From Nymphaea colorata (taxonomy: Eukaryota; Streptophyta; Magnoliopsida; Nymphaeales; Nymphaeaceae): DNA of 64,000 bases. Positions 1 to 12,149 of this stretch are shown here, in pieces. Under the pieces are notes generated by a model that ran no database searches, was not told the origin of the DNA, and saw only the letters and a program-made list of their open reading frames with translations. Position 1 is the first letter of the stretch. Every line of letters begins with the position of its first letter. The stretch spans positions 15,044,802 through 15,108,801 of the forward strand of contig NC_045148.1 of NCBI RefSeq assembly GCF_008831285.2, in the 5' to 3' direction. Both the position numbers and the translations under genes were made by a program.

Positions 1-1129
1 ATCTAGTTAGTAGAAAAGCAACTGCCCATGTAATTACAAGGGGATTCCCATCATCACCTAGGATCTACAACCTTGCAACAACGGACAAATTTACCATTAT
101 TACACTCACTAGTACAAGACATTGCTATGAAAGTAGATTAAATAAATACATGGCTATAAAAAAGACTTTTAATTCCTAGTCATGCGAAGAAAAAAAGAAA
201 ACAGGAGAACATGGTCAGTCTAACGGGATTAGATGCTGAATACCACACACAAAGTCCGTCAGTGTAGCACATCAATGACTTGCTACTGGTGCTCCCCAAA
301 CCAGTTTTGGTAAGAATCCAGTATGCCAATGAGCACTTTTCCTATCAAGTCTTAATCAGTGTTATAAGAAACAAATATTATCTACTTTTGGTGAATTGGC
401 TGATTCAAAGACTCAATCAGTTGTGCTTAGAAACAAATATTATCTACTTTTGTCAAAGAATAAATAATATATAAATAAGAAAAATCTTAAAAGACTTGAG
501 AAAATAACAAAAAAGTGATAAACGGCAAATCTACATCCACCGTAGTAGTTTGCCAGCAATTTGATCCACACCTACGATTCATAATCTGTTTCTCTTTTGA
601 TCAAGATGAAGGCCAAACAGCCCCTAATATCTGGCAACAAAAAACTTGCATAAGTAACTCGAATTTGCTTCATACATCCTATATGGAGAATATGGTCTCT
701 TCTACTTTAAGTCGCTTTCTCTCATGTTTCTTCAATTTCCTTTATAATTAGATTTTCACGTGTACAAGGAAAAAAATTTTGTTATAATACAGGGGTTTTC
801 ATACAAGAACTTGCCAAAGTCCAGCTTGAACCCATATGACTGCAAACCTTCTACATCAAATGTGTGAAATATTTTGGAGGAAAAAATAATTCATAGGCAC
901 ACCATAATTGTGGTAATCTATAAAGCAATTGCCTGTTCCATAAAAAGAAGTCAAAAACAAAGTGAAATTAGAACATAGTAACATAGTAGCATTAAAATCC
1001 TATATCTAGTTGAACCCTTACTATCTTGGAGAAGTTCAACAATGACATCAAAAGACAGTGGACACTTCTGTCAAGTACCAACAAGAACAAACGAGAACAT
1101 CCTTTTCAGTGACAATGAAGCTTACATAC

Positions 1130-1265
1130 CTCATTTCTTTAATCGTTATTGACATCCCAAGCTGTGGATGTGGCACCTTGATACGAGCATCAGATGAAAA
1201 TTGGTTTGGAAGAAGACAGAGCTTTACATGCTTGCATATCAGTGAGTACAATGCAAATGTCCCAC
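1130..1265 (-). pseudogene. HAK/KUP potassium transporter exon
   Basis: HAK/KUP proteins are multi-pass K+ transporters of plant plasma and vacuolar membranes. The minus strand reads AGGTFALYSLICKHVK, followed by a stretch containing LLPNQ and then VPHPQLGMSITIKE. This is the conserved family block normally written GGTFALYSLxCRHAK ... LPNQ ... VPSPELERSLxIKE. A TTGCAG acceptor precedes the first Gly-Thr, matching the usual intron inside the NGEG/GTFALYS block, and the exon ends at a GTATGTAAG donor (1121-1129). I see no other convincing transporter exons in the copy, so this is an isolated or pseudogenised piece. It is open in this copy, whereas the neighbouring duplicates are frameshifted. 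Confidence 0.75.
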
Positions 1266-1775
1266 CTGCAATAAAATTGAGCAACCAAAGGCAAGTCCTG
1301 AGATCTCATAACTAAGATTTAGCTATAAGGACAAAAAGAAAGCATGCTTTTAACTGTATGAATTGACATGTTAGCTCTGAAAATAAAAACACAATATACG
1401 CACATTTGAACAGTGGGCCCATAAGCCACAGTTCTAGCCTTCTAGGCTGCATTAATACACCACTCAGCATGAACTTGATACGAGCATCAGATGAAAATTG
1501 GTTTGGAAGAAGACAGAGCTTTACATGCTTGCATATCAGTTGGTGAGTACAATGCAAATGTCCCACCTGCAATAAAATTGAGCAACCAAAGGCAAGTCCT
1601 GCAATTAGATCTCATAACTAAGATTTAGCTATGAGGACAAAAAGAAAGCATGCTTTTAACTATACGAATTGACATGTTAGCTCTGAAAATAAAAACACAA
1701 TATACGCACATTTGAACAGTGGGCCCATAAGCCACAATTCTAGCCTTCTAGGCTGCACTAATACACCACTCAGCC
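1177..1775 (-). repeat. Two-unit tandem duplication of HAK exon plus upstream exon
   Basis: A ~300 bp unit is present twice (1177-1472 and 1473-1775). Each unit carries part of the GGTFALYSL exon, the intron before it, and an upstream exon-like piece ending at a GTGCGT donor. The junction joins the middle of the downstream exon (DARIK codons) to the start of the upstream exon. The outer copy has a 4-nt insertion inside the SLICK codons and is therefore frameshifted. The upstream piece, read as LWLMGPLFKCAYIVF, resembles the family segment LTLIPLLKYVFIVL, but two frames fit about equally well, so that identification is weak. Confidence 0.75.
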
Positions 1776-1845
1776 ATATCCCACCTGCATTGTGATATTT
1801 TAGAAATGCCATAAGAATTCAAGCACTAGCTGCACATCAACAAAT

Positions 1846-3560
1846 ACATGTTTTTCACTACTTGTGCATGTGCACATGTGTCTTTCTACTTGGGTATGAG
1901 AGAGAGACACACACAAACACATGTTCATGACAGAGACCCTGAGTCATATCTTCCATATGCTTTAAACCACAACAAACATTATGCACTAAACCACAACAAA
2001 CATAAAAAGAAAAGGCATTATTTAAATCAACAACACATTCCTAAAGATGCCTTCGACCAACTCTACCACCAACTCTGGTTGTATCAAGTACTTTGGCTTT
2101 TCTAGAAAAGTTGTCATTGAATGGTGAATGGCATCAGAGGCTCTTGGTTCGCTGGTGAATAGCAACAGAGGCTCTTGGTTCGCCAACCGCAACAGGCCTG
2201 GTAGGCGGTCAAGTTCAGGAAAACCCAGAATGTTAGGATCAAGTTCACGAATCCATGCAATGCATAAAATGCTTGCCATATCAAGTGTTAGGAATTGTTC
2301 TTGGGAAAAAAAGATATCACTGTTCACCAACATCTAGATAAGAACATCAAAAACCAATAACAAATCTAAAAACAAGCTTTCCATGACATTCTAAAATAAG
2401 CTGTGTCATTTTCATGCCTAAAAAACTTGCACTATAATATAATTTTGGACCAACCTCAGCCCACCTTCTCCTCCAATGTAGGAAAAACATCTCGGTTATG
2501 GGAAGGGGAAGAGCTGGATTAAAAGCAATAGACTCAATCAACGAGGAGCAGGTTGAACAACCAGAATTAAATGAAAATAGCATGAATGAAAAAAGATTGA
2601 ATAATAATTATAATATCATAATTTTTCCCCAATGCTGAATACTGCCCTGATTTATGGATAAACACAACACATATTAGTCAAAATATGATAAATATCCATA
2701 ACACTCAACTAACATGACACAAGAAGAAACTGAATACTAACCTGGTCCGAAACCATAAAGGACCCAACTGTCGAAGCAAAGGCATGGGTGGGTAGTTGGT
2801 GGCGATGAAGAATAACTCCACCTCATTTTGCAAAACCATGTATTGCAAGCCAAGACAAATATTAGATGAAGCCAAGAACAAAACTCATGCAACTTCAAAT
2901 GATAGAACTTTTCAAAAATGTCACAGTTCAAAATCGACCAGTTCTTTTGAAAACAGATAAGAGATCTTCCATGATAGCCTCAACCCTAAGTCTAGGTTAT
3001 GTCATTGAAAAACAGGTTGAAGACATTTCAACGGGTCGAAGACACTCGGTTAAGATGGGTCAGTTCCCAAATGATGTGCCTCTCCTAAGACAAAAGAAAA
3101 GATGGACAAATTGTCACATTCAGCATAAGTGGACTAGGTTTGAAGGGTTCCATGGACTAGTAGTTTGTTAATGAAATGGCAAACACCTTTCAAGACCAAA
3201 GGGGATTGGTTAGTTCCTCTTATGCCAAGAAAACCTCAAAATATAACAAGAGATGTCAAGTTTTGACTTTGAAATAGTTCAAAATTATCACTTTAACTCA
3301 TAAGCTTGAGTGCTCGTGTTGTGCAAGTAATATGTCATTCACTTATCCATAGTACCATACAAGGATTAGGATTCATTTCGCATCAATGTCGTCGAACATC
3401 TAGAAGGGATATCTTTCAATTTCCAAAATGTGAACATAAAGGAATCATCCTCGACATCTTAGGTAATAAAAAAAAGGAGCAGATATTGACCCCAAATTTG
3501 CACATCCACAAAAGATCGTTACATTCAAATCCTGCGAGTTCAACCTTCATGTCTTTCATC
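1846..3560. other. Non-coding or unrecognised part of copy A
   Basis: No product is recognised. On the minus strand there are exon-like open stretches bounded by plausible splice sites, for example one ending in the codons for LLRQLGPLWFRTR (about 2745-2860) and one around 2040-2320 with the codons for TTFLEKPKYLIQPEL. Both are kept in copy C. They could be exons of a gene I do not recognise, or intron sequence. A near-duplicate of about 30 bp (GAGGCTCTTGGTTCGC) occurs at 2137 and 2169. Confidence 0.3.
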
Positions 3561-3562
3561 TC

Positions 3563-3976
3563 TTGGCAGGCACCTTTTGTTTTTTTTTTTTTTTAGTTTT
3601 TTTGTTCTTTCTTTTGCATTTAGCTTTTTGCTATTTTTTTTTCTTTGATTTTTTTTTCAGGCCGACCTTCACCTTTGAGGGAATACCTCACCACCTCAAA
3701 GGCTACTACGAAGCTCCACCGCTTTGGTGGTTATGTGTAGCTTTGTCACGTGTCCAACCCGCTTCACCTTACGGGTTTTCGACGAGCCAAAGGTTCGTAA
3801 GTCATTATCTTCGCGAAATAGACATAAATCAGCTTTATGCCTACCCGGTACTCTTGATTACTGACTCAGAGGAACAACTACACAAGCCTCGAGCCCATCT
3901 CTCAACACTCATTTTGCTACCTGCCAAGATCTTACAGAGCATTGTGGCTTTCTCTCTCAGCATATATTCATATTAG
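3563..3976 (+). other. Unrecognised ORF conserved in all three segment copies (A)
   Basis: This 137-codon open frame begins in a long T-rich tract that ends TTTTTTTTCAG, a textbook acceptor. It then encodes an ordinary-looking polypeptide (includes FTFEGIPHHLKGYYEAP and EEQLHKPRAHLSTLI). The same frame stays open in copy B (24676-25116) and copy C (57682-58143, minus strand). It lies on the strand opposite to the HAK exons. The first ~35 residues are translated poly-pyrimidine and are unlikely to be real. I recognise no domain. It could be an exon of an unknown gene, a remnant of a mobile element, or chance, since the copies are too similar for frame conservation to be strong evidence. Confidence 0.25.
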
Positions 3977-5696
3977 ATCCTTGCAAATTTTTGAACACCA
4001 GAGTCAATAGCATTTCCTATTCTTAACTTTCTCAGCTTCATAGGAGTTTTCCTTACTGTTCAGATCCAGGATTTTTTCAGCTTTCCTCTTCCATTGCTTG
4101 ACAACAAAAACTTGAAAGTTTCTCCTACTCGAGAAGATACTAAGAGTAAAGCAAAGACATATCATCATGGGCGAAGACATTTTTAAAATGTTTTTAAACA
4201 AAATTAAAAAAAAAATTACTTTACAAATGTTCTTGACATCAAATGGTATATCACGAGGAGGCATGAACTCTACTCCCTAAAGAGATGGGTGAATGCAAAA
4301 CAAGATGGGTAGACTGAGCAAGAGGCAGACTCTTCGACTTCTGACAGGTTCACAAATCTGGGTCAAAAAGACATTATATTGTAAAGAACCGATATGAAAA
4401 CTAAGGAGTTTTTTACTCTACAGAAGGAGAGGATTCTAGAAAACCAAAATTCAGAATTTTTTGAACAATTTTGGTATTTTTTTATTCTTCCCAATTTCTG
4501 TACAAAGTAGAACAGAATAAAAGTTCTCAAAAACAATTTTTCCTAATTAAACTATTAAAGGTCAGTAAAAAACCCACAAAATTCAGAAAACTATAATCAC
4601 GTGCAATAAGATCAAAACACAAAATGCTTGCACCAAAGATGAACATACAACACTCAAGCACACAGGGCAAGAATAATACAAATAAAAAGAAGAAATCACA
4701 CTATGTTATTCTATAGAATTTATACAAAACAGATTTCCTCTTCAAAGAACAAAGTAACTCACTTCTTGTACTGGACCATCAACCTTCATTGTATTTCCAA
4801 AGGTTACCATGACAATTAATTGGTGTTGCATTAAGGGGAAACATTTTTTTACAATAAGACCGTCTTAGACAAGTGCAGTCCACCAATTAAGAAGGAAAGA
4901 AAGAAAAAAGGGAAAAAAATGCATACCGGATAACGACTGCTAAAGCCTGTCTACAACAATGTGCTGCCTCATTGAGCCTTCACTTTCGCATGACAAATTT
5001 GACCCGCCATCAGCAGATTTAGGTCACAAGTCATAACTGCAAATACAACAAAAACAGAATTATAGGAAAGATCTAAGCAATATTTAGAACTAGTCAAGGA
5101 TAGGAGAAGAAACCATACAATTTGAAGCAAAAGCCAATAATGTCATTAATGCTAGGAAGTACAATAGACAGGCCCAAATATAACTAAACAGATGAAGGTA
5201 TTTAGCAGCCAACAAAGAAAAGCGACAACGTAGGAAAGTCCGATATTCATATAACCTCCATGTTGTAAGCAGACCCTTTTCCAAAGCACGCTAGTTCATA
5301 GCTAGAAGGTGTCGCTGTGACCAATAGGTCACAGGCTGACAGCAACAATTTTGATAGCGGGATGATCACATCTGCTATAATGCATTGACTTTAACAATAT
5401 GCAGCCTTTTTTATTTTGATACTTTGATCATACAAGCCAATAGTATTTTACTGTATTTATGTTAACATTTAAATATAAAAACGGCTTTCTAATTAAAATT
5501 TCAAAATTTTTAAAAGAGCATCCAACAGATCGTAATACCGCAAAACAAATGCATTAGTATGAGATCAGGAGCAAAGAGTGAAAAACCATCCATACTGATT
5601 GAAACTGAATGCAAATCAGTGACGGAGCCACATATGAACTGCCCACATCAGCCCTTCAATGTTTCTCTATTTTCACATTATCATTTTCAAATATTT

Positions 5697-5713
5697 GTAT
5701 GTATGAATGTATG

Positions 5714-5757
<44 letters not shown>
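5697..5757. repeat. GTAT/TA microsatellite (copy A)
   Basis: A short GTAT-type run passes into about 20 TA dinucleotides. The same locus in copy B (26800-26836) has about 9 TA units. In copy C (56280-56392) it has about 38 TA units followed by CATA repeats. Confidence 0.95.
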
Positions 5758-5759
<2 letters not shown>

Positions 5760-8070
5760 TGCCCTTTCGGATATGAAAATCTGCTACTGGAGCAAATGCT
5801 AGTGATTGAGCCTTTCCAGTACCTAACAACGGAGTCACAGTAGAGAAACGCTGTGAGAAGAAATCTGTGGGTCAACAGCTTTTTATATTTTAAAAAAAAA
5901 TTGTGATCAATTGGTGGGGTTTCAGTATTTAAAAATTAAGAGAGACAATTTAATAATCATTAAAGGGAAGAGGAGCAGAAAGAAGACAACAAGGAATCAT
6001 CTTTCTTTCATCAGTTTAACCATATTTACTGCTTCAATGAGGTCTCTAATAAAATAAAGGAGCTTAAGGGGACAAAAAGAGAGATCTCCTATGTGGGGGT
6101 GACTGCCGGTTAGATGCCATCCCTCATTGATCTGTACGGTGGACAGATATCTACTGGTCTCTCGTACGGTTCCAAACAAAGAAGACATGATATAGGGCAT
6201 TAACCGGCTCTGCTTCTAGATTCACATGCACAAGTTCACACGTAGATATAAACCGGTCAGATGCTTATCGGTTCTTGTCATGATACACAACGAGAGAAGA
6301 ATGAAGAATGAAGATGGATAATCACTTTGGCTAACGGCTACCGTCAATGAACATGAACACAGGTGCTAAACATTGAAGGTGAGCAGGGACTGATCCTCAA
6401 AAAATTTTCAACTATTGAAACCGCCCTGGCTCTTGAATGGGTGCAAAATAAAGAGGTGCATGGTGAAGAAGTTTTGGAATGAAGGGTCACAACCAGTGAA
6501 GCCTTCAGCACACGTTCTCCAACAAAATTAACAATCCTCATGATTCAGTTACCTATTAGTATATGAAACTTGTCCAACTTGGCAAATCCTATGTGGGGTT
6601 CAAAGTGAAGGGAGCCAAGAGCTCTATGATATGATATGACATGTTTTAATACGGAGGAGATGGAAGTGGGCAGACTTAAAAGAGGAGAGGGTTTGGAAAG
6701 AGGAGGGCAGCCGGATGCATAGTTGGGTCTGCCTCTGCAAATCGGCGATTTGTCTGAATCTCAAGGAGAACCCATACCGTCCTGTGTGAGCAAGCTAATG
6801 AGGATGGTGATCACAATGTTCCTCAAATACAGAAAAGGCAACAAAGATCCAATAAATTTTGGATATTCAATGACTCAATCAGTTGGGCTTAGAAACAAAT
6901 ATCATCTACTTTTTCAAAGATAAAGCATATCTCAAACGACCCTTCCTATGTTAAAAGGGCGAAGAAGACGACTAGGGCTGCGATTTGGGGAAAGGCAGAC
7001 AGGAAACACAGGCAGACGTGAGAATGAAACGCGATAGAAAGAGGCATACCTCGACAGAGATGCGGGGGAGGAGCTGATGCAGACATGCGTTACGAGAATG
7101 AGCAGCTGCATTGCGGGAGAGCTTCTGCGAGAGGATTGGCGCCTCATCCACGAGCAAAGACAAAAAGTGAAAAATAGATTATGCCCTAACGGGCAGAAAT
7201 TTTGTCCGCACTGAAGACGGATAGGGCTCGATAAACCTTCCCTCTCGACAAACTTTAAAAATCGACCGAAATATTTTGGAGAAACACACTTTAGTTTAAA
7301 AATTTCATAAACTGCCTCTTTGAAAAGTTGCGGGCGTATCAGCGGGACTCACCGTCAAACTGTCCTAACAAGGGAGATGCAGCCTAGTTCAACGCCCTCT
7401 TCATGGCCGCACTCAAGAGTTTGTTGAATCAATTGTTCCTTCATTTTTTGAATAGATAATATATTTGGCAATTCATAGCCTATTCTGTTGAATCGATCAA
7501 TTTCACTACTTCATTTGGTATACCTTTCGATTCTTAACAATACTACAATAAGGTCAACAGCCCAACATCTACTCTCCATTGGCAGCAATAGTGAGAATCC
7601 TAATCCCATATTTCGATCGATGGGGATGCATATGAGAGTAGAAAGCATTGATAATTAAGTGAAAGGGCTGATGGGTGAAAGTAGAAGCAAAGGCCAGTAA
7701 AGATGAATTGACTGATATTAACTAAAATACGCTTTAATCCAAGGAACCATAGTTCTTTCTTGCTTACGGATTTATGCTTCACACGTAAAACTTGGTGCAT
7801 GTTTCTCATCCCCGCCTCAAAAAGGCAAAGCAGTGCCCTGTTCTTCCATGTCTCAGATAAAGTTGACGGTCTTCCGAAAAAATGGCTTACATTTTGTAGA
7901 ATCTAAAAGTGATGCTGATCGCAATCACCTGCTGGCTGCTGCCAAGCATTTGTTTTAACATGGCAAAAGGACAGGACAAAAAAAAATATTTGATTCGGGA
8001 AAAAATAACTCCCAATAATATGTATACACTTCCATAAAATATTCCACAAAACTGGTCAAGAATTAATGCT

Positions 8071-8877
8071 TCAAACTAATAACCCTGATGTAGACGAGGA
8101 GTCAAAAACCTGAATCTCGGGTTCAACTGCATGGTAAAAATGATTAGGAGGCATTGTCAAGCTTGAGGCACTGCTTTCCAACATCCCGACAACTTCCTTC
8201 ATACAAGGTCTATGAATTGGATTCCATTGTATGCACCACAACGCAATAGTGGCTATCTTTCTTACAATTTCATCTTGACCTTCTCCAATGCCTTCAAATT
8301 TCTGATTCTTAGAAAGAGTAGCATGAATCCATTGAGGAAAATACCCTTCACTAGAATCCCCATCAGTGGGACCAAACTTTTCTTTCATCCCAATCATCGC
8401 CATCAGTAGCATTCCAAAGCTATGAAACATCAGTTTTATGTGAGACATGCTTGGAATTCCCATAAAATAATTCGGGAGCAATATAATATAACCGATTGTG
8501 CCTTTGCCTTTTGTAATAGTTACACTGTTTCTCTCTTTACAAAATGGTTTTGCTACGCCAAAATCAGAAATCTTTGGTGTAAACTCATTGTCTAGAAGAA
8601 TGTTATGTGGCTTGATGTCAAAGTGGATGATTCTTCGGTCACAGCCTTGGTGTAGATACTCAATTCCCCTGGGAGTGCCTAGTGCTATATCGTATAGCCT
8701 TTCCCTCAACAAGCAACGGCCTGCAACTGTGGTGTCAGTAAACTTCTCAAGTGAACCATTTTCCATGAAGTCGTAAACAAGCGCTCTTCGAGACCCTTCC
8801 ACGCATGACGTTGTATGGTTTTTGATATTTCTTGAGCTTCTTGCATATAAAAGTAAAGATATGTTAAAAGTTTTCAA
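8071..8877 (-). pseudogene. LRK10-like receptor kinase, kinase-domain fragment
   Basis: LRK10-like (leaf rust 10 type) receptor kinases are plasma-membrane Ser/Thr kinases linked to defence signalling. This 268-residue frame starts in the late N-lobe (EGSRRALVYDFMENGSLEKF). It holds the catalytic loop HFDIKPHNILLD, the Mg2+ loop DFGVAK and GTIGY in the activation segment, and the C-lobe to a natural stop after SSSTSGLLV. The glycine loop and the VAxK lysine of strand 3 are missing. The APE motif region is degraded (IILLPNYFMGIPS where the family has YIAPE), and the following SDVYSFGM block is altered to FHSFGM. A full-length protein would be about 600-650 residues. Its ectodomain lies upstream on the same strand at 10725-11497. 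Confidence 0.85.
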
Positions 8878-10724
8878 TGGATAGCCAACATGACAACCAA
8901 TTTACGAGGATTAGGTATAGAGGCCGGCTTTCATTAAATGTCAAAAAAGTAGTATTACCAAGTGAATGCCAGAATTAAGAGGAGCGTTGGGATGTACAGT
9001 TGAAGGGCAAAAGAATAGTGATTTTTTCCAATTACTGTTCTGATGTCGGTCGAGGGCATCCAAATGAAATTAAGAATAGAACATATATAGAATTCATGGG
9101 TCTGGCCATTCGATATGGCCGACCGTGCAGAGTGCGCTGCGGAAGCATTATGAAATCAAGGATCGGTAAAAGAATATTTCTCTATCTTCTCTTGATTTCA
9201 CATGCATTATGAACCAGACAACACTATTAAAAGTGTAACAATCCGAGCAATTACCATCTCTAGCTTATGTAAACCAAGCATCACTGAGAAAGAGATCAAT
9301 GCTGCATCTGTCTACTTACAAGAACATTGTTCCCGCTGACGTTTCTCGGGTTTGGAAATGTTATAGCGTTCACGCATTGCACAATTCATTATCTAGTTAG
9401 ATAAACAACAAACTGTCAGGAAATAGAAGTTGAGGAAAGCATCTGGTTGCAATCCCATTTGTCAAATGCACAAATATTTAAAGTACGGACACGTTCTTGG
9501 TGAATGATTGCTACTACAGGAACAATCCAGGCCAGAGACGTAACCATGATTTATAAATTCAGATTGGTATCAGATCCTGGTGAATATTTTGCATCAGATC
9601 CCGCTTTCATCTGGGTCAGAATCCAACCGGAGGCATGCTAATATTTTTTCATGAACTTGTGCTACAACGTATTTCAGATCTAGAAAAAAAAAATGTTAAA
9701 TCTAAATACAGATCTCAATTGCTTGTCAGTGTTCTACATTTGGATTTAGATGTTTTAAATCAATTTCATTTTCTTTATGGGTTTAAATGGCCTATGAACG
9801 ACGGGAATTTGCAAACTGGAGGACCAGAATTTCAGACAAAATAAAGCATAGGAACTGAGCAGCTTGAATTGTGATTTTTCAAGTTAACTGGCATCTATAT
9901 GTTTAGTAGAGTCGGTTGTAATTTGGACTTCGACATGAATTTGAATAGAAAAATAATAACACTGGATCCAAATCCATGTCCATAGTTCCAACTTCAACAA
10001 TCGAATCTGATGAGGACCACCCGTTTTAACGGTTGGGTTTACGAATGCTGCGCGGATCCAAGTTTTCCCATCGGCAATTGGAAGCTATGCACGGAAAAGG
10101 GCGTATAATTTTGAATCTGGTTTACGAAGGAAAAAAAATGATCCTTTTACCAGGCATTGTACACCGAATACCCAAAGATTTGTCGAGATGCAAAACTCAA
10201 GGGTGATGGTAAAGATGGTCTCAACAACATCATGCAGGATTTGTCATCAACATGTGAAACATTAAGAAACCTCAAACCAAGCGGGTCGAAAGAGCAGTTT
10301 TAAATTTTCTCTACAGAGTAGCTCTAAGTAAATCAACAAGTATACTGGACAGCACCATGGAGGACAAGTGCCAGGAGAAGATATTGTGCACAAGTGAACA
10401 CCTGGTACTCTCTCTCTCTCTCGCCCACCCCCCCACCCTTCTCTTCACACACACACACACGTCCAGTAATTTTGAACGAAGTCAAACTTTTTTTAGACTT
10501 TCTCGGGGCTGGGAAAACAGCTTTCTAGGACAGGCTTGGTTGACCCTGAAAGCACTTACACATGACAATGCTAATCTGTGCGAATGCACCTACAAATGGG
10601 CAGAACCACCCAATAATCAGTGAGTACAGGTATCCTTCCAAATAGAAAGGAAAATTATATTGTGCTCCACTGGTGTAATTTGTGTGATCAAGATGGAAGC
10701 TATGATAGTAACAGAACTCGAGAG
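8878..10724 (-). other. Gap between kinase and ectodomain; possible membrane-segment remnant
   Basis: In an intact LRK10-like gene this interval should encode the transmembrane helix, juxtamembrane region and kinase N-lobe. The only candidate I see is on the minus strand at about 8958-9003, a hydrophobic stretch LYIPTLLLILAFTW ending directly at a GTAATA donor-like site. I cannot find the glycine-rich loop or the VAxK lysine. The rest, including the GC-poor stretch at 9640-10340, shows nothing I can name. Confidence 0.3.
10409..10460. repeat. CT/C/CA low-complexity tract
   Basis: A (CT)n run, then a C-rich stretch, then a (CA)n run. It produces misleading open frames and has no evident function. 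Confidence 0.9.
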
Positions 10725-11497
10725 TCAGGAGTATATCACGCTACCAGCTGATTTTGAAGATGATCCATCAGAGCAATTTGTATGGTGCACTGATCCATCT
10801 TCGCAGTAACAAGCAGGGGCGTCATCTTCTCCAAATACACACTGGCCCCCACTGGTAGTACACTTGAGGCAATCAAACCCCCAGCGAAGAAAAAATCCAC
10901 CACTCAATATGGCAGAAAGGTTTGCAGACTCGGACTCCTCAACACCAGCAGGGATTTCATACATAGGACAATTGATGCGATGGACATCAAGAGGCAGCTT
11001 TATCTGTTCCTGTGGACTGTAATAATAATACAGCAGAGCCAGCAACTCAGTCTTTTCTCTTCCATGAGGACGGAGGTTGCAGAAGCCAATCATTAGCAGA
11101 ATTGCACCTGAAGAAGGTAAGGCTGGGACCAAAGAGCCGGAAACCACTAGTAAGGAGTCTTCCAGAGAAGCTGAAGTTTTGAGGTGATGAGCAAAGTTTG
11201 ACCATATGAATCAGGGTAGCGAACATTCAAGCCACGATCAAGGTATGTGATTCTTTTAACAATGAAATAGCTGTCGAATAAACAAATCTTAGTGACGTTC
11301 CTGTTGCATGATATGAGGTTGATACCACAAGAAGAATTGAGAGAACTGAAGGGGAAGAGAATTGGAGTTGAGTTGCTGCAGTTGAAAGGGGAACTGCAGA
11401 AATTCGTACTGTTGGGATTGGACACTACTGTAGAAGCCAGGAGAAGATCAATCACAAGAGCAGGGAAAAGAAAGAAACCCAAGCCGCGGAAAGACAT
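10725..11497 (-). pseudogene. LRK10-like receptor kinase ectodomain (GUB_WAK and WAK-associated type)
   Basis: The ATG at 11495-11497 opens a signal peptide (hydrophobic FFLFPALVIDLLLASTV). A cysteine-spaced GUB_WAK-type domain follows (CSSPFNCSNSTPILFPF, then CGINLISCN and YFIVKRITYLD). The frame stops at about 11147 and the homology continues in another frame, so there is a frameshift or unspliced piece around 11150-11180. The second part ends with a WAK-associated C-terminal motif, CLKCTTSGGQCVF then CYCEDG. The order from minus-strand 5' is ectodomain then kinase domain (8071-8877), as in one LRK10-like gene. The break and the missing membrane and N-lobe exons make it a probable pseudogene. 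Confidence 0.8.
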
Positions 11498-11599
11498 GGC
11501 TTGTCCCCTCAGGTAGCCACGAGAAGAAAGACTGAAAGATTTAAGCAGACCCGCTTCACACCATAAAACTTCATACTAGATATGGATCCATATCCAACC

Positions 11600-11781
11600 C
11601 ATTGAAATATCAAACAGAACCCATCAATGCCAGCCCAACGTCGATAAGCAAAATAAAATTTAAGAACAAGAAGATCCAACAAGATGAATACCAATCATTA
11701 TACTCCTGATCATGCATATTTTCATTTTTCATATGTAACAAGATGGGAATAATTAAAAAACTGATTTTCATAAAAAACAAA
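11600..11781. repeat. 182-bp repeat R, copy 1
   Basis: Nearly identical to 23172-23354 in the same orientation, from CATTGAAATATCAAACAG to TCATAAAAAACAAA. It marks the outer ends of the rearranged left part of copy B. On the minus strand just upstream, the codons MDYTIDDMPIG end at a GTAAGC site and could be an exon end of an unrecognised gene. Confidence 0.9.
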
Positions 11782-11867
11782 TGCTTACCAATGGGCATGT
11801 CATCAATTGTGTAGTCCATGAATTTTGAATAACACTAGCAAGCATGAACAAGATCTATACATGCGCA

Positions 11868-12149
11868 CATCTAGTTAGTAGAAAAGCAACTGCACATATA
11901 AATTACATAGTTGTAGGGTCTACAACTTCTAGCACCTTATCATTTTAGATTGAATCTACAACCTTGCCGTCCAATCCACAGCTTATTAAGAACTGAGGTA
12001 AGTGGAACGCATAGATGTTGTCGTCAGTGTAACAGCGTCAATGACTTGCTCCTTGTGCTCTTGGTATCACTGTTCACCATCTAATTCATGATCCTGGGCC
12101 TTACCTACAGCTAGATAAGAACATCAAAAACCAAAAACAAATCTGAAAA
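11868..12149. repeat. Left end of copy B (A-like fragment)
   Basis: The start matches A 1-60, a middle part matches A 240-295 (GTCAGTGTAACAGCGTCAATGACTTGCT) and the end matches A 2319-2375. Two stretches of A are missing. The match stops at GAAAA (12145-12149), where the retroelement mosaic begins, and resumes after it at 19380. Confidence 0.75.

Larger units (their letters stand above)
1..8085 (-). repeat. Copy A of the triplicated HAK/kinase segment
   Basis: Read as its reverse complement, this stretch matches 53914-61876 (copy C) almost end to end. From about 2298 to 7498 it also matches 23355-28478 (copy B) in direct orientation. The shared left edge is the motif ATCTAGTTAGTAGAAAAGC at position 1, which reappears reversed at 61858-61876 and directly at about 11870. 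The right edge is the last codons and stop of the LRK10-like kinase at 8071. Indels include a two-unit HAK exon array here against three units in C, and different lengths of a TA microsatellite. The homology may extend left of the window. Seen directly; the duplication history is inferred. Confidence 0.9.

Noticed and set aside
8071-11497. An intact, functional LRK10-like receptor kinase gene
   Set aside because: The ATP-binding N-lobe and a convincing membrane exon are missing, the ectodomain changes frame, and the APE region is degraded.
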